Shown in pieces: positions 8,246 to 16,529 of a stretch of 64,000 bases of DNA. The notes under the pieces were generated by a model that saw nothing but the letters and a program-made list of their open reading frames with translations, was not told the DNA's origin and ran no database searches. Made by a program: the position numbers and the translations under genes. Within the stretch, counting starts at the first letter, position 1. The number at the start of each line of letters is the position of its first letter. The stretch covers positions 62,001-126,000 of the forward strand of contig JAKPAM010000171.1 in the NCBI GenBank assembly GCA_029779435.1, read 5' to 3'. The DNA is from Pseudomonadota bacterium (GTDB lineage Bacteria > Pseudomonadota > Gammaproteobacteria > Burkholderiales > Burkholderiaceae_E).

Positions 8246-9229
8246 TCAGTCGAGGCGGATGTTGGCGGCCTTGATGACGCCGGCCCACAGCTTTTGTTCG
8301 CTGGCGACGAAATCGGCGAAATCCTTCGGCGTCATCGGGATCGGCTGGATGCCGATCTCTTCGAGCTTGCCGCGGGTGTCGGGGTGGACCAGCGCGGCAT
8401 TCAATTCCTTGTTCAGGCGTTCGACGATGGCCGCGGGCATCCCGGCGGGACCGACGAAGCCTTGCCACGCATAGGCCTCGAAGCCGGGCACGCCCGCCTC
8501 GGCCATCGTCGGCACGTCGGGCAGCAGCGGCAGGCGTTTCGGCGTCGCGATCGCCAGCACGCGGACCTTGCCGGCGCGGATCATCGACAGGCTGGGAGGC
8601 AGGTCGATGAACATCGAGTTGACCTGGCCGGCCATCAGATCCTGCAGCCCCGGGGCCGAGCCGCGATAAGCGATGTGCATGATGTCGGTGCCGGTCTTCT
8701 GCTTGAACAGCTCGAGCGCGACGTGCAGCGGCGACCCGGGGCCGGACGACCCGGACGAGATGCTGCCGGGCGACTTGCGCGCCATCGCCAGGAACTCCTG
8801 CAGGTTCCTGGCGGGGAAGTCGGGATGCACGGCCAGCACCAGCGGCATGCGTCCGAGGCCGCCGATCAGGCTGAAGTCCTTGTACGGGTCGTAGCTGAGG
8901 CTCGCGTACATCGCCGGATTGAAGGCCAGCGTGCCGGAGTCCGCGGTGCCGACCGTGTAGCCGTCCGGGGCCGAGCGGGCGATCATCGTCGCGCCGATGA
9001 TCGTGGCCGCGCCGGGCTTGTTCTCGACGACGACCTGCTGTCCGATCGTCTGCGTCATGCGACCGGCCAGATTGCGCGCCATGACGTCGGTCGTGCCGCC
9101 GGGCGCGTAAGGAACGACCCATTTGACGATCTGCTGCGGGTACGGGCCGTCGGCGATGGCCTGGCTCGCGGGCAATGAGAAGGCGAGCATCGCCGCCGTC
9201 AACGTACGAAGGGTGCTTCGTTTGGTCAT
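8246..9229 (-). CDS. Bug/TctC-family substrate-binding protein
   Basis: 327-aa periplasmic receptor with a signal peptide (MTKRSTLRTLTAAMLAFSL..., cleavage near AIADG). Bug motifs include VPYAPGGTTDVMARNLA, ENKPGAAT, HIAYRGSAPGLQD and PTMAEAGVPGF. Its length equals that of the neighbouring Bug protein, but the sequences differ widely, so this is an old pairing and not a recent tandem copy. It sits between iolB and the other Bug gene on the minus strand. The ligand is unknown; no cognate membrane subunits are present. Confidence 0.92.
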   Translation of the reverse strand: MTKRSTLRTLTAAMLAFSLPASQAIADGPYPQQIVKWVVPYAPGGTTDVMARNLAGRMTQTIGQQVVVENKPGAATIIGATMIARSAPDGYTVGTADSGTLAFNPAMYASLSYDPYKDFSLIGGLGRMPLVLAVHPDFPARNLQEFLAMARKSPGSISSGSSGPGSPLHVALELFKQKTGTDIMHIAYRGSAPGLQDLMAGQVNSMFIDLPPSLSMIRAGKVRVLAIATPKRLPLLPDVPTMAEAGVPGFEAYAWQGFVGPAGMPAAIVERLNKELNAALVHPDTRGKLEEIGIQPIPMTPKDFADFVASEQKLWAGVIKAANIRLD

Positions 9230-9298
9230 CTCGATGTCTCCAGGAAAAAAGTCTTCTGTGCCGCGCGGCGAAAGGGCCGGACGGGCGAGGCCACGCGT

Positions 9299-10093
9299 TC
9301 AGCGCGCCTTGAGCATCCATTCGTGGGCGGGATCATTGCGGAACGCCCAGTGGCGTTGCGGACCCGCCATCGTGTTCAGGTAGTACAGGTCGTAGCCGTG
9401 CGGAGCGACGCAAGGGTGATAACCCCGCGGCACCATCACCGTGTCCTGGTGCTCGATGGCCATCGTTTCGTCCAGGCTGCGGTCGTCGGTATAGACGCGC
9501 TGGAACGCGAATCCCTGGGTCGGCCGGAGCTGGTGGTAATAGGTCTCTTCAAGAACCGTCTCGCCATCGCCGGCCGTATCGTGCTTGTGCGGGGGATAGC
9601 TGGACGAGTGGCCCGCCGGGGTAATGACCTCGACCACCAGCAGGCTCTCGGCGGGCTCGGTCTGGGGCAGGATGTCGCAGACATAGCGGGTATTGCTGCC
9701 TTCGCCGCGGACGCTGCGGGGCATCCGCGCCGGATCGATGACGCGTGTCGGGTGCAGGCCGCGGGCCGGCGCGCTGCTGATCGCGACTTCCGCGTTGCCG
9801 CGGGCGATCAGGCGCACCGGTTGCCCGGGCGGCACGTACAGTGCCGTCGGCGAACAGTCGTCGAACACCGATTGGCGGCTGCCCAGCGCGCTGAAGCGCT
9901 GCGCGCCGACCCAGGCGTCCACCTGGCCGGTCAGCACCGTCACGCACTGTTCGACCGCGCTGCCGTCGAAGCGCTCCTCGTCGCCATCGGCCAGTCGCAG
10001 CGCCCGGAATCCGACGTGGCGCCAGCCGGCCGATTCCGGCGTGATGTCGGTGATGATTCGGCCCGTCTTGCGGGCTTTGACGAGCAGGCTCAT
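9299..10093 (-). CDS. iolB: 5-deoxy-glucuronate isomerase
   Basis: 264-aa cupin-type isomerase that converts 5-deoxy-D-glucuronate to 2-deoxy-5-keto-D-gluconate in myo-inositol catabolism. Recognisable IolB features are YPPHKHD (metal-binding His residues), EETYYHQL, the QDTVMVPRGYHP stretch and YYLNTMAG near the end. Family length is normal (about 260-270). The start at 10093 overlaps the stop of iolC in an ATGA arrangement, so translation is probably coupled. Other inositol genes (iolA, D, E, G) are not in the window. Confidence 0.93.
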   Translation of the reverse strand: MSLLVKARKTGRIITDITPESAGWRHVGFRALRLADGDEERFDGSAVEQCVTVLTGQVDAWVGAQRFSALGSRQSVFDDCSPTALYVPPGQPVRLIARGNAEVAISSAPARGLHPTRVIDPARMPRSVRGEGSNTRYVCDILPQTEPAESLLVVEVITPAGHSSSYPPHKHDTAGDGETVLEETYYHQLRPTQGFAFQRVYTDDRSLDETMAIEHQDTVMVPRGYHPCVAPHGYDLYYLNTMAGPQRHWAFRNDPAHEWMLKAR

Positions 10094-12063
10094 GCGTGTG
10101 TCTCCCGGGCAGGGTCGAAGGACGCTTCGGCGCGGCTTGCCCGCCAGCCGTCGATCAGCGTGCGAAACGCGGCGGCCGCGCGGGCCTGGAACGTGGCATC
10201 GTCGATGTCGCCGCGCAGCCAGGCTTCGCTCGGTTCGGCCCAGACGCTGCGGCCGATCATGAAACCCTTGACCAGCGGCACCCGCGCCTGCGCGAATGCG
10301 GCGACCAGTTGCTCGACCGGTTGCGACAGGCCCAGGATCACCGCGCCGCGGCACCAGGGATCGCGTTCCCGTACGAGGCGGTCGAGCCGTTGCCACCGGG
10401 CGGCCGACATCGCGCCGACCTTCCACCATTCGGGGCGCAGGCCCAGGTCGTAGAAGCGTTCGATCGCGCGCACGACGGCTTCGCCCTGGTCGTCCGGTGC
10501 CAGCATGTCCTTGGGCGGGATCACTTCGAGCAGCAGCTCGTGGCCGCTGGCGCGCGTCGCGGCCCACACCTGGCGCAGCCAGAGTTCCTGCTCGTCGCGC
10601 AGGGCCGGCGCGTCGTCCGGGTGGTAGAAGACCAGGCACTTGACCGTATGCTCGCGCGGCCAGTGCGCGAGTTCGGAGGCCAGCGAGTCGGTGCCGTCGA
10701 AGCGCAGCGGGCGGGAGCCCGGCTGCTCGATCGGGCGGCCGATCCACCATCCGCGGCCGGTAGCGTCGTGCAGCGCGGCCTGGCCGATGCGGCCGTCGAT
10801 CAGCACGCCCAGCTTGCCGCGGCAGCCGGGATCCCCCTCGACGGTGGCGACGACGTCGTTGAGCAGGCGCTTCAGCACGGGCAGGCGGCTCGGATCGGCG
10901 CCGGTGCGCGCGGCCAGTTCCTCGAACTGCGCGCGGTGGTCATAAGCGAGCACGCATAGCTCGGGCCACGCGGGCCGGGCCGCCGAGACGCGATGCAGGT
11001 GCGACAGTTCCGGGTCCTTGTCCGGCTGCGGGTGGCGATGGCCCGAGAACCAGTGCGCGAGTTCGGCCTGCGTCGGCATCGCCGGCGCGCAGCCATGGCG
11101 CGAGACGACGATCGCTCCGCAGGCGTTGGCGATCGCTGCCGACTCGGTCAGCGATTTGCCGCGCAGCAGGCCGGCCAGCAGGCCCGACGCGAAGGCGTCG
11201 CCCGCGCCCAGGACGTTGAGCACCTCGACGCGTTCGCCGAGCACGGTGGGCGCAGCGTCGATCGCGGCGGGAATCGGGCCGTCGATCAGCGTGCAGCCGA
11301 GCGGACCACGCTTGACGACGAACACCGCCTGCGTGTGCTCGCGCGCGCGCCGCAGACTGGCCATCAGATCACCATCGACGCCGCCCGCGATCAGCCATTC
11401 CTCCTCGGTGCCGATGATCAGTTCGAACAGACCCAGTTGCGCCTGCAGATGCCGTGACACGGCGGCGTCGCCGATGTAGCGCGTCTCGCCGTCGCCCTTG
11501 CCGGTCAGGCCCCACAGCACCGGGCGGTAATCGATGTCCAGCACGCGCACCAGGCCGTGGCGGCCCGCCAGTTCGAGCGCGCGACGGCTGGCGGCCAGCG
11601 TACCCGGCGTGCTCAGGTGGGTACCGGTGATCGCCAGGCTGCGGCACCGCGCGATGAACGCTTCGTCGATCTCCTCGGCGTCGATCGCCATGTCCGCGCA
11701 GTTCTCGCGCACGAACAGCAGCGGAAACGTGTCCTGGTCCTTGATGCCGAGCAGCACCATTCCGGTCAGGCGCTGGCCGTCGATCTGCACCTGGCTGACG
11801 TCGCAGCCTTCGCGGCGCAGCGTTTCGAGCAGGAAGCGGCCGTTCTGCTCGTCGCCGACGCGCGAGATCATTGCCGAACGCAGCCCGAGCCGTGCGGTGC
11901 CGAACGCGACGTTGCCCGACGAACCGCCGAGGTACTTGGCGAACGTGTGGGCGTCTTCGAGCCCGCAACCGATCTGCTGCGCGTACAGGTCGACGGCGAG
12001 CCGACCCAGGCAGGCGAGGTCGAACGGACGGTCGGCCGGGGGAAAATGCAGGGGAGGGGTCAT
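10090..12063 (-). CDS. iolC: bifunctional 5-dehydro-2-deoxygluconokinase with C-terminal DUF2090 (aldolase-like) domain
   Basis: 657 aa, about twice a simple sugar kinase. Residues 1 to about 330 form a PfkB kinase with GGSSGNVAFG near 46-55 and the ATP/anion-hole signature NVLGAGDAFASG near 280. Residues from about 340 to the end match the DUF2090 extension seen in proteobacterial IolC fusions, proposed to cleave 2-deoxy-5-keto-gluconate-6-phosphate (fold related to class I aldolases). The start at 12063 directly precedes the kinase domain; the open frame upstream crosses the regulator-facing promoter. It is first in the iolC-iolB unit and probably repressed by the divergent RpiR-type protein. 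Confidence 0.92.
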   Translation of the reverse strand: MTPPLHFPPADRPFDLACLGRLAVDLYAQQIGCGLEDAHTFAKYLGGSSGNVAFGTARLGLRSAMISRVGDEQNGRFLLETLRREGCDVSQVQIDGQRLTGMVLLGIKDQDTFPLLFVRENCADMAIDAEEIDEAFIARCRSLAITGTHLSTPGTLAASRRALELAGRHGLVRVLDIDYRPVLWGLTGKGDGETRYIGDAAVSRHLQAQLGLFELIIGTEEEWLIAGGVDGDLMASLRRAREHTQAVFVVKRGPLGCTLIDGPIPAAIDAAPTVLGERVEVLNVLGAGDAFASGLLAGLLRGKSLTESAAIANACGAIVVSRHGCAPAMPTQAELAHWFSGHRHPQPDKDPELSHLHRVSAARPAWPELCVLAYDHRAQFEELAARTGADPSRLPVLKRLLNDVVATVEGDPGCRGKLGVLIDGRIGQAALHDATGRGWWIGRPIEQPGSRPLRFDGTDSLASELAHWPREHTVKCLVFYHPDDAPALRDEQELWLRQVWAATRASGHELLLEVIPPKDMLAPDDQGEAVVRAIERFYDLGLRPEWWKVGAMSAARWQRLDRLVRERDPWCRGAVILGLSQPVEQLVAAFAQARVPLVKGFMIGRSVWAEPSEAWLRGDIDDATFQARAAAAFRTLIDGWRASRAEASFDPARETHA

Positions 12064-12136
12064 CGGGCGTCTCCATGAACGGCCGTGCCCGACAGGCATC
12101 GGGCCGTTTGCGATCGGCCGGATGGTATCGTATTTA

Positions 12137-12148
12137 GAAAATATTTTC
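12137..12148. promoter_or_regulatory. palindromic operator between iolC and its regulator
   Basis: GAAAATATTTTC is a perfect 12-base palindrome in the only AT-rich patch of a 95-base divergent promoter region. RpiR/MurR repressors commonly bind AT-rich inverted repeats with GAAA/TTTC ends, so this is the most likely site for autoregulation and iol control. Confidence 0.6.
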
Positions 12149-12158
12149 CAAAATTTCT

Positions 12159-13181
12159 GTGAATAGAAAGAAAAATCCTGAAACGCCGCGCCGGCCCGCC
12201 GTCGGGCCGAAAGGCGCGGCGGTGGTTGCCGCCGTGGCCGGACCAGCGGCCGGGGCCGCTCCCGGCTTTGCGGACGTCGAGGCCTTCCTGGCCGCGCTGC
12301 GCGCCGACTACGATCGCTTGAGCCGACAGTTGAAGGCGATCGCGCGGCACGTCGACCGGCACCGGGACCGGCTCGCGCTCGATGGCATCCAGCAGACGGC
12401 CGACGCGTGCGAGGTGCAGCCGTCGGCGGTCGTGCGCTTTGCCAAGCACTTCGGGTTCTCGGGCTATTCGGCGATGCAGGCGCTGTTCCGTGAAGGAGCG
12501 GCGCGGCAACTGGCGCCCGATGGCGACTACCAGGGGCGGATCCGCGCGCTGGTCGACGCGACCGCCGGCAGCGGCGGGCAGGACGCGCTGGCATCGACGG
12601 GGGCCAGGCGGTCGCGCGGTGCACGCGTCGTCAATGCCCCGGGGCCGGCGCGGATCGCGCGCGAGGTCGTGGCCGGCAGTATCGACAGCCTGCAGGCGCT
12701 GCAGCGTTCGTTGCAGGCGCCGGATTTTGACGAAGCATTCGAGCGTGCGGTGGCGCTGCTCGTCAAGGCGCCCGCATTGTGGCTGGTCGCGTCGCGGCGG
12801 GCGTTTCCGGTCGGCGCGTACCTGGCCTATTCGCTGCAGCACACGGGCAAGCCCGTGCACTGGCTGCACGGTCTCGGCCACATGCAGCAGGGCCAGTTGC
12901 GTGCGCTGAAGGCCGGCGATGCACTGGTCGCCGTGTCGTTCGAACCTTATGCGCAGGAGACGCTGGACGTGCTGACGGCCTCGCGCGAGCGCGGTGCCAG
13001 GGTTCTGGCGATCACCGACAGCAGCCTCAGCCCGCTGGCGCGCCAGGCCGACGCGGCGCTGCTCGTGAAGGACAGCGCCACGTTCGGATTCCGGTCGCTG
13101 ACCAGCACGCTGTGCATGGCGCAGTCGCTGTTCCTCGCGCTCGCTTATCGGCTCGAACTGGCCTACGAGACGCCAGGATAA
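12159..13181 (+). CDS. MurR/RpiR-family transcriptional regulator (probable inositol-catabolism regulator)
   Basis: 340 aa with a GTG start at 12159. A basic, disordered N-terminus is followed by an RpiR helix-turn-helix (about 60-130; LDGIQQTADACEVQPSAVV, then RFAKHFGFSGYSAMQ). A SIS sugar-phosphate-binding domain follows (about 190-330; LWLVASRRAFPVGAYLAY..., VAVSFEPYAQET, LAITDSSLSPLA). It is transcribed away from iolCB and shares their short AT-rich promoter, the standard layout for a pathway repressor that senses an inositol-derived sugar phosphate. The ligand is inferred from context. Confidence 0.9.
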   Translation: MNRKKNPETPRRPAVGPKGAAVVAAVAGPAAGAAPGFADVEAFLAALRADYDRLSRQLKAIARHVDRHRDRLALDGIQQTADACEVQPSAVVRFAKHFGFSGYSAMQALFREGAARQLAPDGDYQGRIRALVDATAGSGGQDALASTGARRSRGARVVNAPGPARIAREVVAGSIDSLQALQRSLQAPDFDEAFERAVALLVKAPALWLVASRRAFPVGAYLAYSLQHTGKPVHWLHGLGHMQQGQLRALKAGDALVAVSFEPYAQETLDVLTASRERGARVLAITDSSLSPLARQADAALLVKDSATFGFRSLTSTLCMAQSLFLALAYRLELAYETPG

Positions 13182-13284
13182 GTTCGAAGCCCCCGGCAGG
13201 GGAAGGTTCTCCACGGGCGAACTCGTCAGCGGGAGGATCGATGGCGATGCCCATTGCCACCGTCGACGAACCCTTCTACAATTT

Positions 13285-13318
13285 GTTCACCAGTAGAACA
13301 ATGTTTTATAGGTGAAAC
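13285..13318. promoter_or_regulatory. candidate IclR operator pair upstream of the cupin operon
   Basis: GTTCACCAGTAGAAC (13285-13299) has matching GTTC/GAAC ends. GTTTTATAGGTGAAAC (13303-13318), read on the other strand, differs at only three of 16 positions from the inverted repeat at 17888-17903. Both sit in an AT-rich leader ahead of a unit that contains its own IclR gene (14805). Confidence 0.55.
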
Positions 13319-13321
13319 ACA

Positions 13322-13347
13322 AATCACCGTGTTGAATCACCGTGTTT
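13322..13347 (+). repeat. 13-bp tandem direct repeat
   Basis: AATCACCGTGTTG (13322-13334) is followed immediately by AATCACCGTGTTT (13335-13347), just downstream of the candidate operators and 43 bases before the cupin start. It may be part of the promoter or a second regulator site. Confidence 0.7.
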
Positions 13348-13389
13348 TGACAAAAAGCTCTCGCCGGTCCGGCGACTACAGGAGATTCG

Positions 13390-13920
13390 ATGAACGGTCC
13401 CGCCCCCCAAACCGCCCATAGCTGGGATCGCCCGCAAGGCGCCAGCTTCCAGCAGTGGATGGAGACGCGCGTTGCGCGCTTCGCCACGCGCAAGTACGAC
13501 TTCGACGCGCTGAAGTTCCAGGCCGACTTCGATCCGAGGTACCGTCGCGGCCAGATGCGCTACATCGGCACCGGCGGTACCGGCGTGGCCTCCGACAGCA
13601 ACACGGTTCCGTCCGAGAACTTCACCTTCTCGACGATGGTGATCCCCGCCGGCCACGAAGGTCCGCCGCATCTGCACGTCGACGTGGAAGAGGTTTTCTT
13701 CGTCATGCGCGGCAAGCTCAAGCTCTTCCTGGAAAAGGACGGCGAGCGCTTCGAGACGGTCCTGACCGATCGCGACATCGTGTCGGTGCCGCCCGGCGTG
13801 TATCGCGGAGAGATCAACATCGGCGACGAAGACGCGCTGCTGTGCGTGATGCTCGGCGCGAAGAAGCCGATCACGCCGACCTATCCGCCCGATCACCCGC
13901 TTGCCAAGATCAAGCGCTGA
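13390..13920 (+). CDS. cupin domain-containing protein
   Basis: 176-aa soluble single-domain cupin. The first metal motif is visible as PPHLHVDVEE (H94, H96, E100 or E101), followed by VMRGKLKLFLEKDGE. The second motif region is VSVPPGVYRGE, where the usual His is replaced (Y/R), so the metal site is partly divergent. It could be an isomerase, dioxygenase or decarboxylase acting on a pathway intermediate. It is first in a run with an alpha/beta hydrolase 14 bases downstream, then IclR, an aspartate-dehydrogenase-like protein and a Bug receptor. AGGAG upstream supports this start. Confidence 0.88.
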   Translation: MNGPAPQTAHSWDRPQGASFQQWMETRVARFATRKYDFDALKFQADFDPRYRRGQMRYIGTGGTGVASDSNTVPSENFTFSTMVIPAGHEGPPHLHVDVEEVFFVMRGKLKLFLEKDGERFETVLTDRDIVSVPPGVYRGEINIGDEDALLCVMLGAKKPITPTYPPDHPLAKIKR

Positions 13921-13934
13921 AGCGGTTGCCGAAG

Positions 13935-14786
13935 ATGGATCGCGACACCCCGCCTCCGATCGAAGCATTGCTGGCGTCGGAATTTCCCGAACGCCTGGTG
14001 TCGCTGTCCTCCGGCGCGCGGGTCGCGTGGCGCGAGGCCGGCGATCCCCGATCATCGCTCGCCGTCGTGCTGCTGCATGGCATCAGTTCGGGGGCGGCTT
14101 CGTGGCTGGGCGTCGCGCGGGCCTTGCACGCACGGGTCAGGGTGCTGGCATGGGATGCGCCGGGTTATGGGGGCTCCACACCCCTGAGGCGACCGGTGCC
14201 CGTCGACGACGACTACTCGCTCGTGCTCGAACAGTCGTTGCACGCGCTCGGTGTGCGCCATTGCCTGCTGGTCGGGCATTCGCTGGGCGCGCTGATGGCG
14301 GCGGGTTTCGCGCGCCGCGCGCCGGGCGTGGTGCAGCGACTGGCGCTGATCAGTCCCGCCGGCGGCTACGGGGCGCCGGACAGGGCCGAGCAGCGCGACC
14401 GGGTGCGCCGGTCGCGGCTTGCCGCGCTGGCGGAAAAGGGCATCGCCGGGCTGGCGGCCGACATCGATCGGCGCCTGGTATCGCCGGCGGCACCCGAATC
14501 CGTCCGGCGGCAGGTGCGCTGGAGCACCGCGCGCCTGACCCCGCAAGGCTATGCGCAGGCCGTCGAGTTCCTGTGCGCAGGCGACCTGGGCCGATCGGTC
14601 GGTGCGTTGGCGATGCCGGTCGACGTGTGGGTTGGCGAGCATGACATCGTCACGCCGCCCGATGCGTGTGCCGCCTGGGCGAGCCGCCTGCAAGGGCGAT
14701 GCGTTACGCTTGCGGCAGCCGGCCACGCCAGCCCCGTCGAGCAGCCCGATGCCGTCGCCGATGGTTTGGCGCACTTGTTGAGCTGA
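13935..14786 (+). CDS. alpha/beta hydrolase (C-C bond hydrolase-like)
   Basis: 283-aa alpha/beta hydrolase with GHSLG (nucleophile S116), an acid in VGEHDIVTP (D237) and GHASPVEQP (H264). HGISSG is the oxyanion region. Overall pattern and length resemble meta-cleavage-product hydrolases and esterases such as MhpC/BphD. The start at 13935 lies 14 bases after the cupin stop; the frame is open further upstream only because it overlaps the cupin gene. With an extradiol-type dioxygenase and a Rieske oxygenase later in the cluster, a ring-fission hydrolase role is plausible. A lactonase or simple esterase is possible. Confidence 0.88.
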   Translation: MDRDTPPPIEALLASEFPERLVSLSSGARVAWREAGDPRSSLAVVLLHGISSGAASWLGVARALHARVRVLAWDAPGYGGSTPLRRPVPVDDDYSLVLEQSLHALGVRHCLLVGHSLGALMAAGFARRAPGVVQRLALISPAGGYGAPDRAEQRDRVRRSRLAALAEKGIAGLAADIDRRLVSPAAPESVRRQVRWSTARLTPQGYAQAVEFLCAGDLGRSVGALAMPVDVWVGEHDIVTPPDACAAWASRLQGRCVTLAAAGHASPVEQPDAVADGLAHLLS

Positions 14787-14804
14787 TCAGCCTTGCGAAC
14801 CGTG

Positions 14805-15611
14805 ATGAGCGCCCCTGCCGAGTCTTCTTCTCACGACAACGACCGCTACAACGTGCCGGCGCTCGAGCGCGGCCTGCGCCTGCTGGCGTGCTTCGGTCCC
14901 GCGCAACCGGTATGGAACGCCCCCGACCTGGCGCGCGCGCTGGCGCTGCCGCGTTCGACGGTGTTCCGCATGTTGACCACGCTCGAAAGCATGGGTTACC
15001 TGCAACGCGTCGGCGCCGACTACCGGCTCGGGCTGGCGGTGCTGCGCCTCGGCTACGACTACCTATCGACCCAGCCGTTGGCCGTGCTGGCCGAACCGGT
15101 CTTGCAATCGCTGTGCGATGCGTTGGGCTTCGCCACCAACCTGGCGTTGCTCGATGGCACCGAGGTCGTGTACGTCTGCCGGATCGCGCCACCCGGCGCG
15201 TTCCAGGGCGCGGTGCGCGCGGGGTCGCGGCTGCCCGCTCATGCGACGGTGCTGGGCCGTGCACTGCTCCAGGACATGGGCTTGGACGAGCTGCTGGCGA
15301 TATTCGGAGGCGAAGCGCTGCAGCGGTTTTCCGCGGCGACGCCCTGTGACCTCGACGCGCTTCTGCAATTGCTGCGACAGGACCGCGAACGCGGCTATGC
15401 GGTGGGCGAGGGCTTCTACGAGGCCGGCGTCTCCAGCGTCGCCGTGCCGGTGCGCGATGAGCGGGGCCGGATCGTGGCGGGCCTGGGGCTGGCCATTCCG
15501 TTCACCGAGATCGCGTCCGAGCGCACGTCGCAGTGGGCGCAGCGGCTCGGCGAGGCGGCCCGTCTGTTATCCGATCATCTGCGCGCGCAGCATCCGGATG
15601 TACCGCGCTAA
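14805..15611 (+). CDS. IclR-family transcriptional regulator
   Basis: 268 aa. The N-terminal winged helix-turn-helix (about 16-75) reads VPALERGLRLL, then LARALALPRSTVFRMLTTL. The C-terminal IclR effector domain (about 90-260) includes RVGSRLPAHAT-like RAGSRLPAHAT, AEGFYE-like GEGFYEAG and SSVAVPVRDERG. ATG 14805 is chosen over in-frame TTG and GTG codons just upstream because family members begin close to the HTH. It is closely related to the IclR at 18735 and is embedded in the operon it probably controls, with sites at 13285-13318 as candidate operator. Confidence 0.9.
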   Translation: MSAPAESSSHDNDRYNVPALERGLRLLACFGPAQPVWNAPDLARALALPRSTVFRMLTTLESMGYLQRVGADYRLGLAVLRLGYDYLSTQPLAVLAEPVLQSLCDALGFATNLALLDGTEVVYVCRIAPPGAFQGAVRAGSRLPAHATVLGRALLQDMGLDELLAIFGGEALQRFSAATPCDLDALLQLLRQDRERGYAVGEGFYEAGVSSVAVPVRDERGRIVAGLGLAIPFTEIASERTSQWAQRLGEAARLLSDHLRAQHPDVPR

Positions 15612-15667
15612 GTAAGTGCCGGTCGGCCATGAGGCGCCGTGCGATCTCTCGCGAAGAGGCTTATTCG

Positions 15668-16465
15668 ATGAACATTGCCTTGATCGGCTGCGGCGCGATC
15701 GGCGCCAGCGTGCTGGAACTGCTCGCCGGGCGTCCGGACGTGCGCGTGCGCTGGGTATTGGTGACCGCGATCTCCGGCGGTGCGCTCGACATGGTGGCGC
15801 GCCATGCGCCGTCGGCCCGGGTGCTGACGGTGCTGCCGTCCGATGCGATGCCGGATCTGATGGTCGAGTGTGCCGGCCATGGCGCCATCGAGGCGCACGC
15901 CCTGCCGGCGCTGGCTCGCGGTATTCCGCTGGTGTTGGCGTCGATCGGCGCGCTTAGCGTGCCGGGCATGATCGAGCGCATCCAGGCCGCGGCCGATGCC
16001 GGCAAGGTCCAGGTGCAGTTGCTGTCCGGCGCGATCGGCGGTATGGATGCGCTGGCCGCGGCGCGTGTCGGCGGCCTGGACGAGGTCGTGTACACGGGGC
16101 GCAAGCCGCCGCGCGCCTGGTTCGGCACGCCCGCGGAGTCGGCCTGCGATCTGGCTGGCCTGGAGGCCGCACGCTGCTTCTTCGACGGCAGCGCGCGCGA
16201 AGCAGCGCAGCGCTACCCGAAGAATGCCAACGTGGCGGCGACGCTGGCGCTCGCCGGCATGGGGCTCGATCGCACGCGCGTCCGGCTGTTCGCCGATCCG
16301 GGTGTCGACGAGAACGTCCATCACGTCGCGGCGCGCGGCGCGTTCGGCGAGATGGAATTGACGATGCGCGGCAAGCCGCTAGTGGCCAATCCGAAGACAT
16401 CGTCGCTGACGGTTTACAGCGTCGTGCGCGCCGTGCTCAACCGGGTGGCGCCGGTCGCCATCTGA
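15668..16465 (+). CDS. aspartate dehydrogenase-like (NadX/DUF108 family) oxidoreductase
   Basis: 265 aa. The Rossmann motif GCGAIG (7-12) opens the protein. The family hallmarks VECAGHGAI, GAIGGMDALAAAR and KNANVAATLALAGMG follow, and ENVHHV carries a candidate catalytic His. L-aspartate dehydrogenases convert aspartate to iminosuccinate/oxaloacetate with NAD(P)+. GAGG about nine bases upstream supports ATG 15668. NAD-biosynthesis partners (nadA, nadC) are absent, and the gene lies in a catabolic operon between IclR and a Bug receptor. A role on an amino- or imino-acid pathway intermediate is therefore as likely as aspartate itself. Confidence 0.88.
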   Translation: MNIALIGCGAIGASVLELLAGRPDVRVRWVLVTAISGGALDMVARHAPSARVLTVLPSDAMPDLMVECAGHGAIEAHALPALARGIPLVLASIGALSVPGMIERIQAAADAGKVQVQLLSGAIGGMDALAAARVGGLDEVVYTGRKPPRAWFGTPAESACDLAGLEAARCFFDGSAREAAQRYPKNANVAATLALAGMGLDRTRVRLFADPGVDENVHHVAARGAFGEMELTMRGKPLVANPKTSSLTVYSVVRAVLNRVAPVAI

Positions 16466-16529
16466 TCTCGATTCTTCCCTGTCGGTGCCATCCCGTTTCG
16501 CGGAAGCGCGCCGTCGAAAGCGATTGCCG

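Noticed and set aside
7236-9320. One long fused protein of two Bug domains
   Set aside because: The frame of the first gene runs upstream through the second only out of phase with its true reading; each gene has its own signal peptide and start.
9299-10750. IolB with a long N-terminal extension
   Set aside because: The extension overlaps iolC in another frame; the ATG at 10093 fits the family start and gives the ATGA coupling.
13322-13347. Iteron-type replication origin
   Set aside because: Only two 13-bp copies, no replication gene nearby, and the location is an ordinary operon leader.
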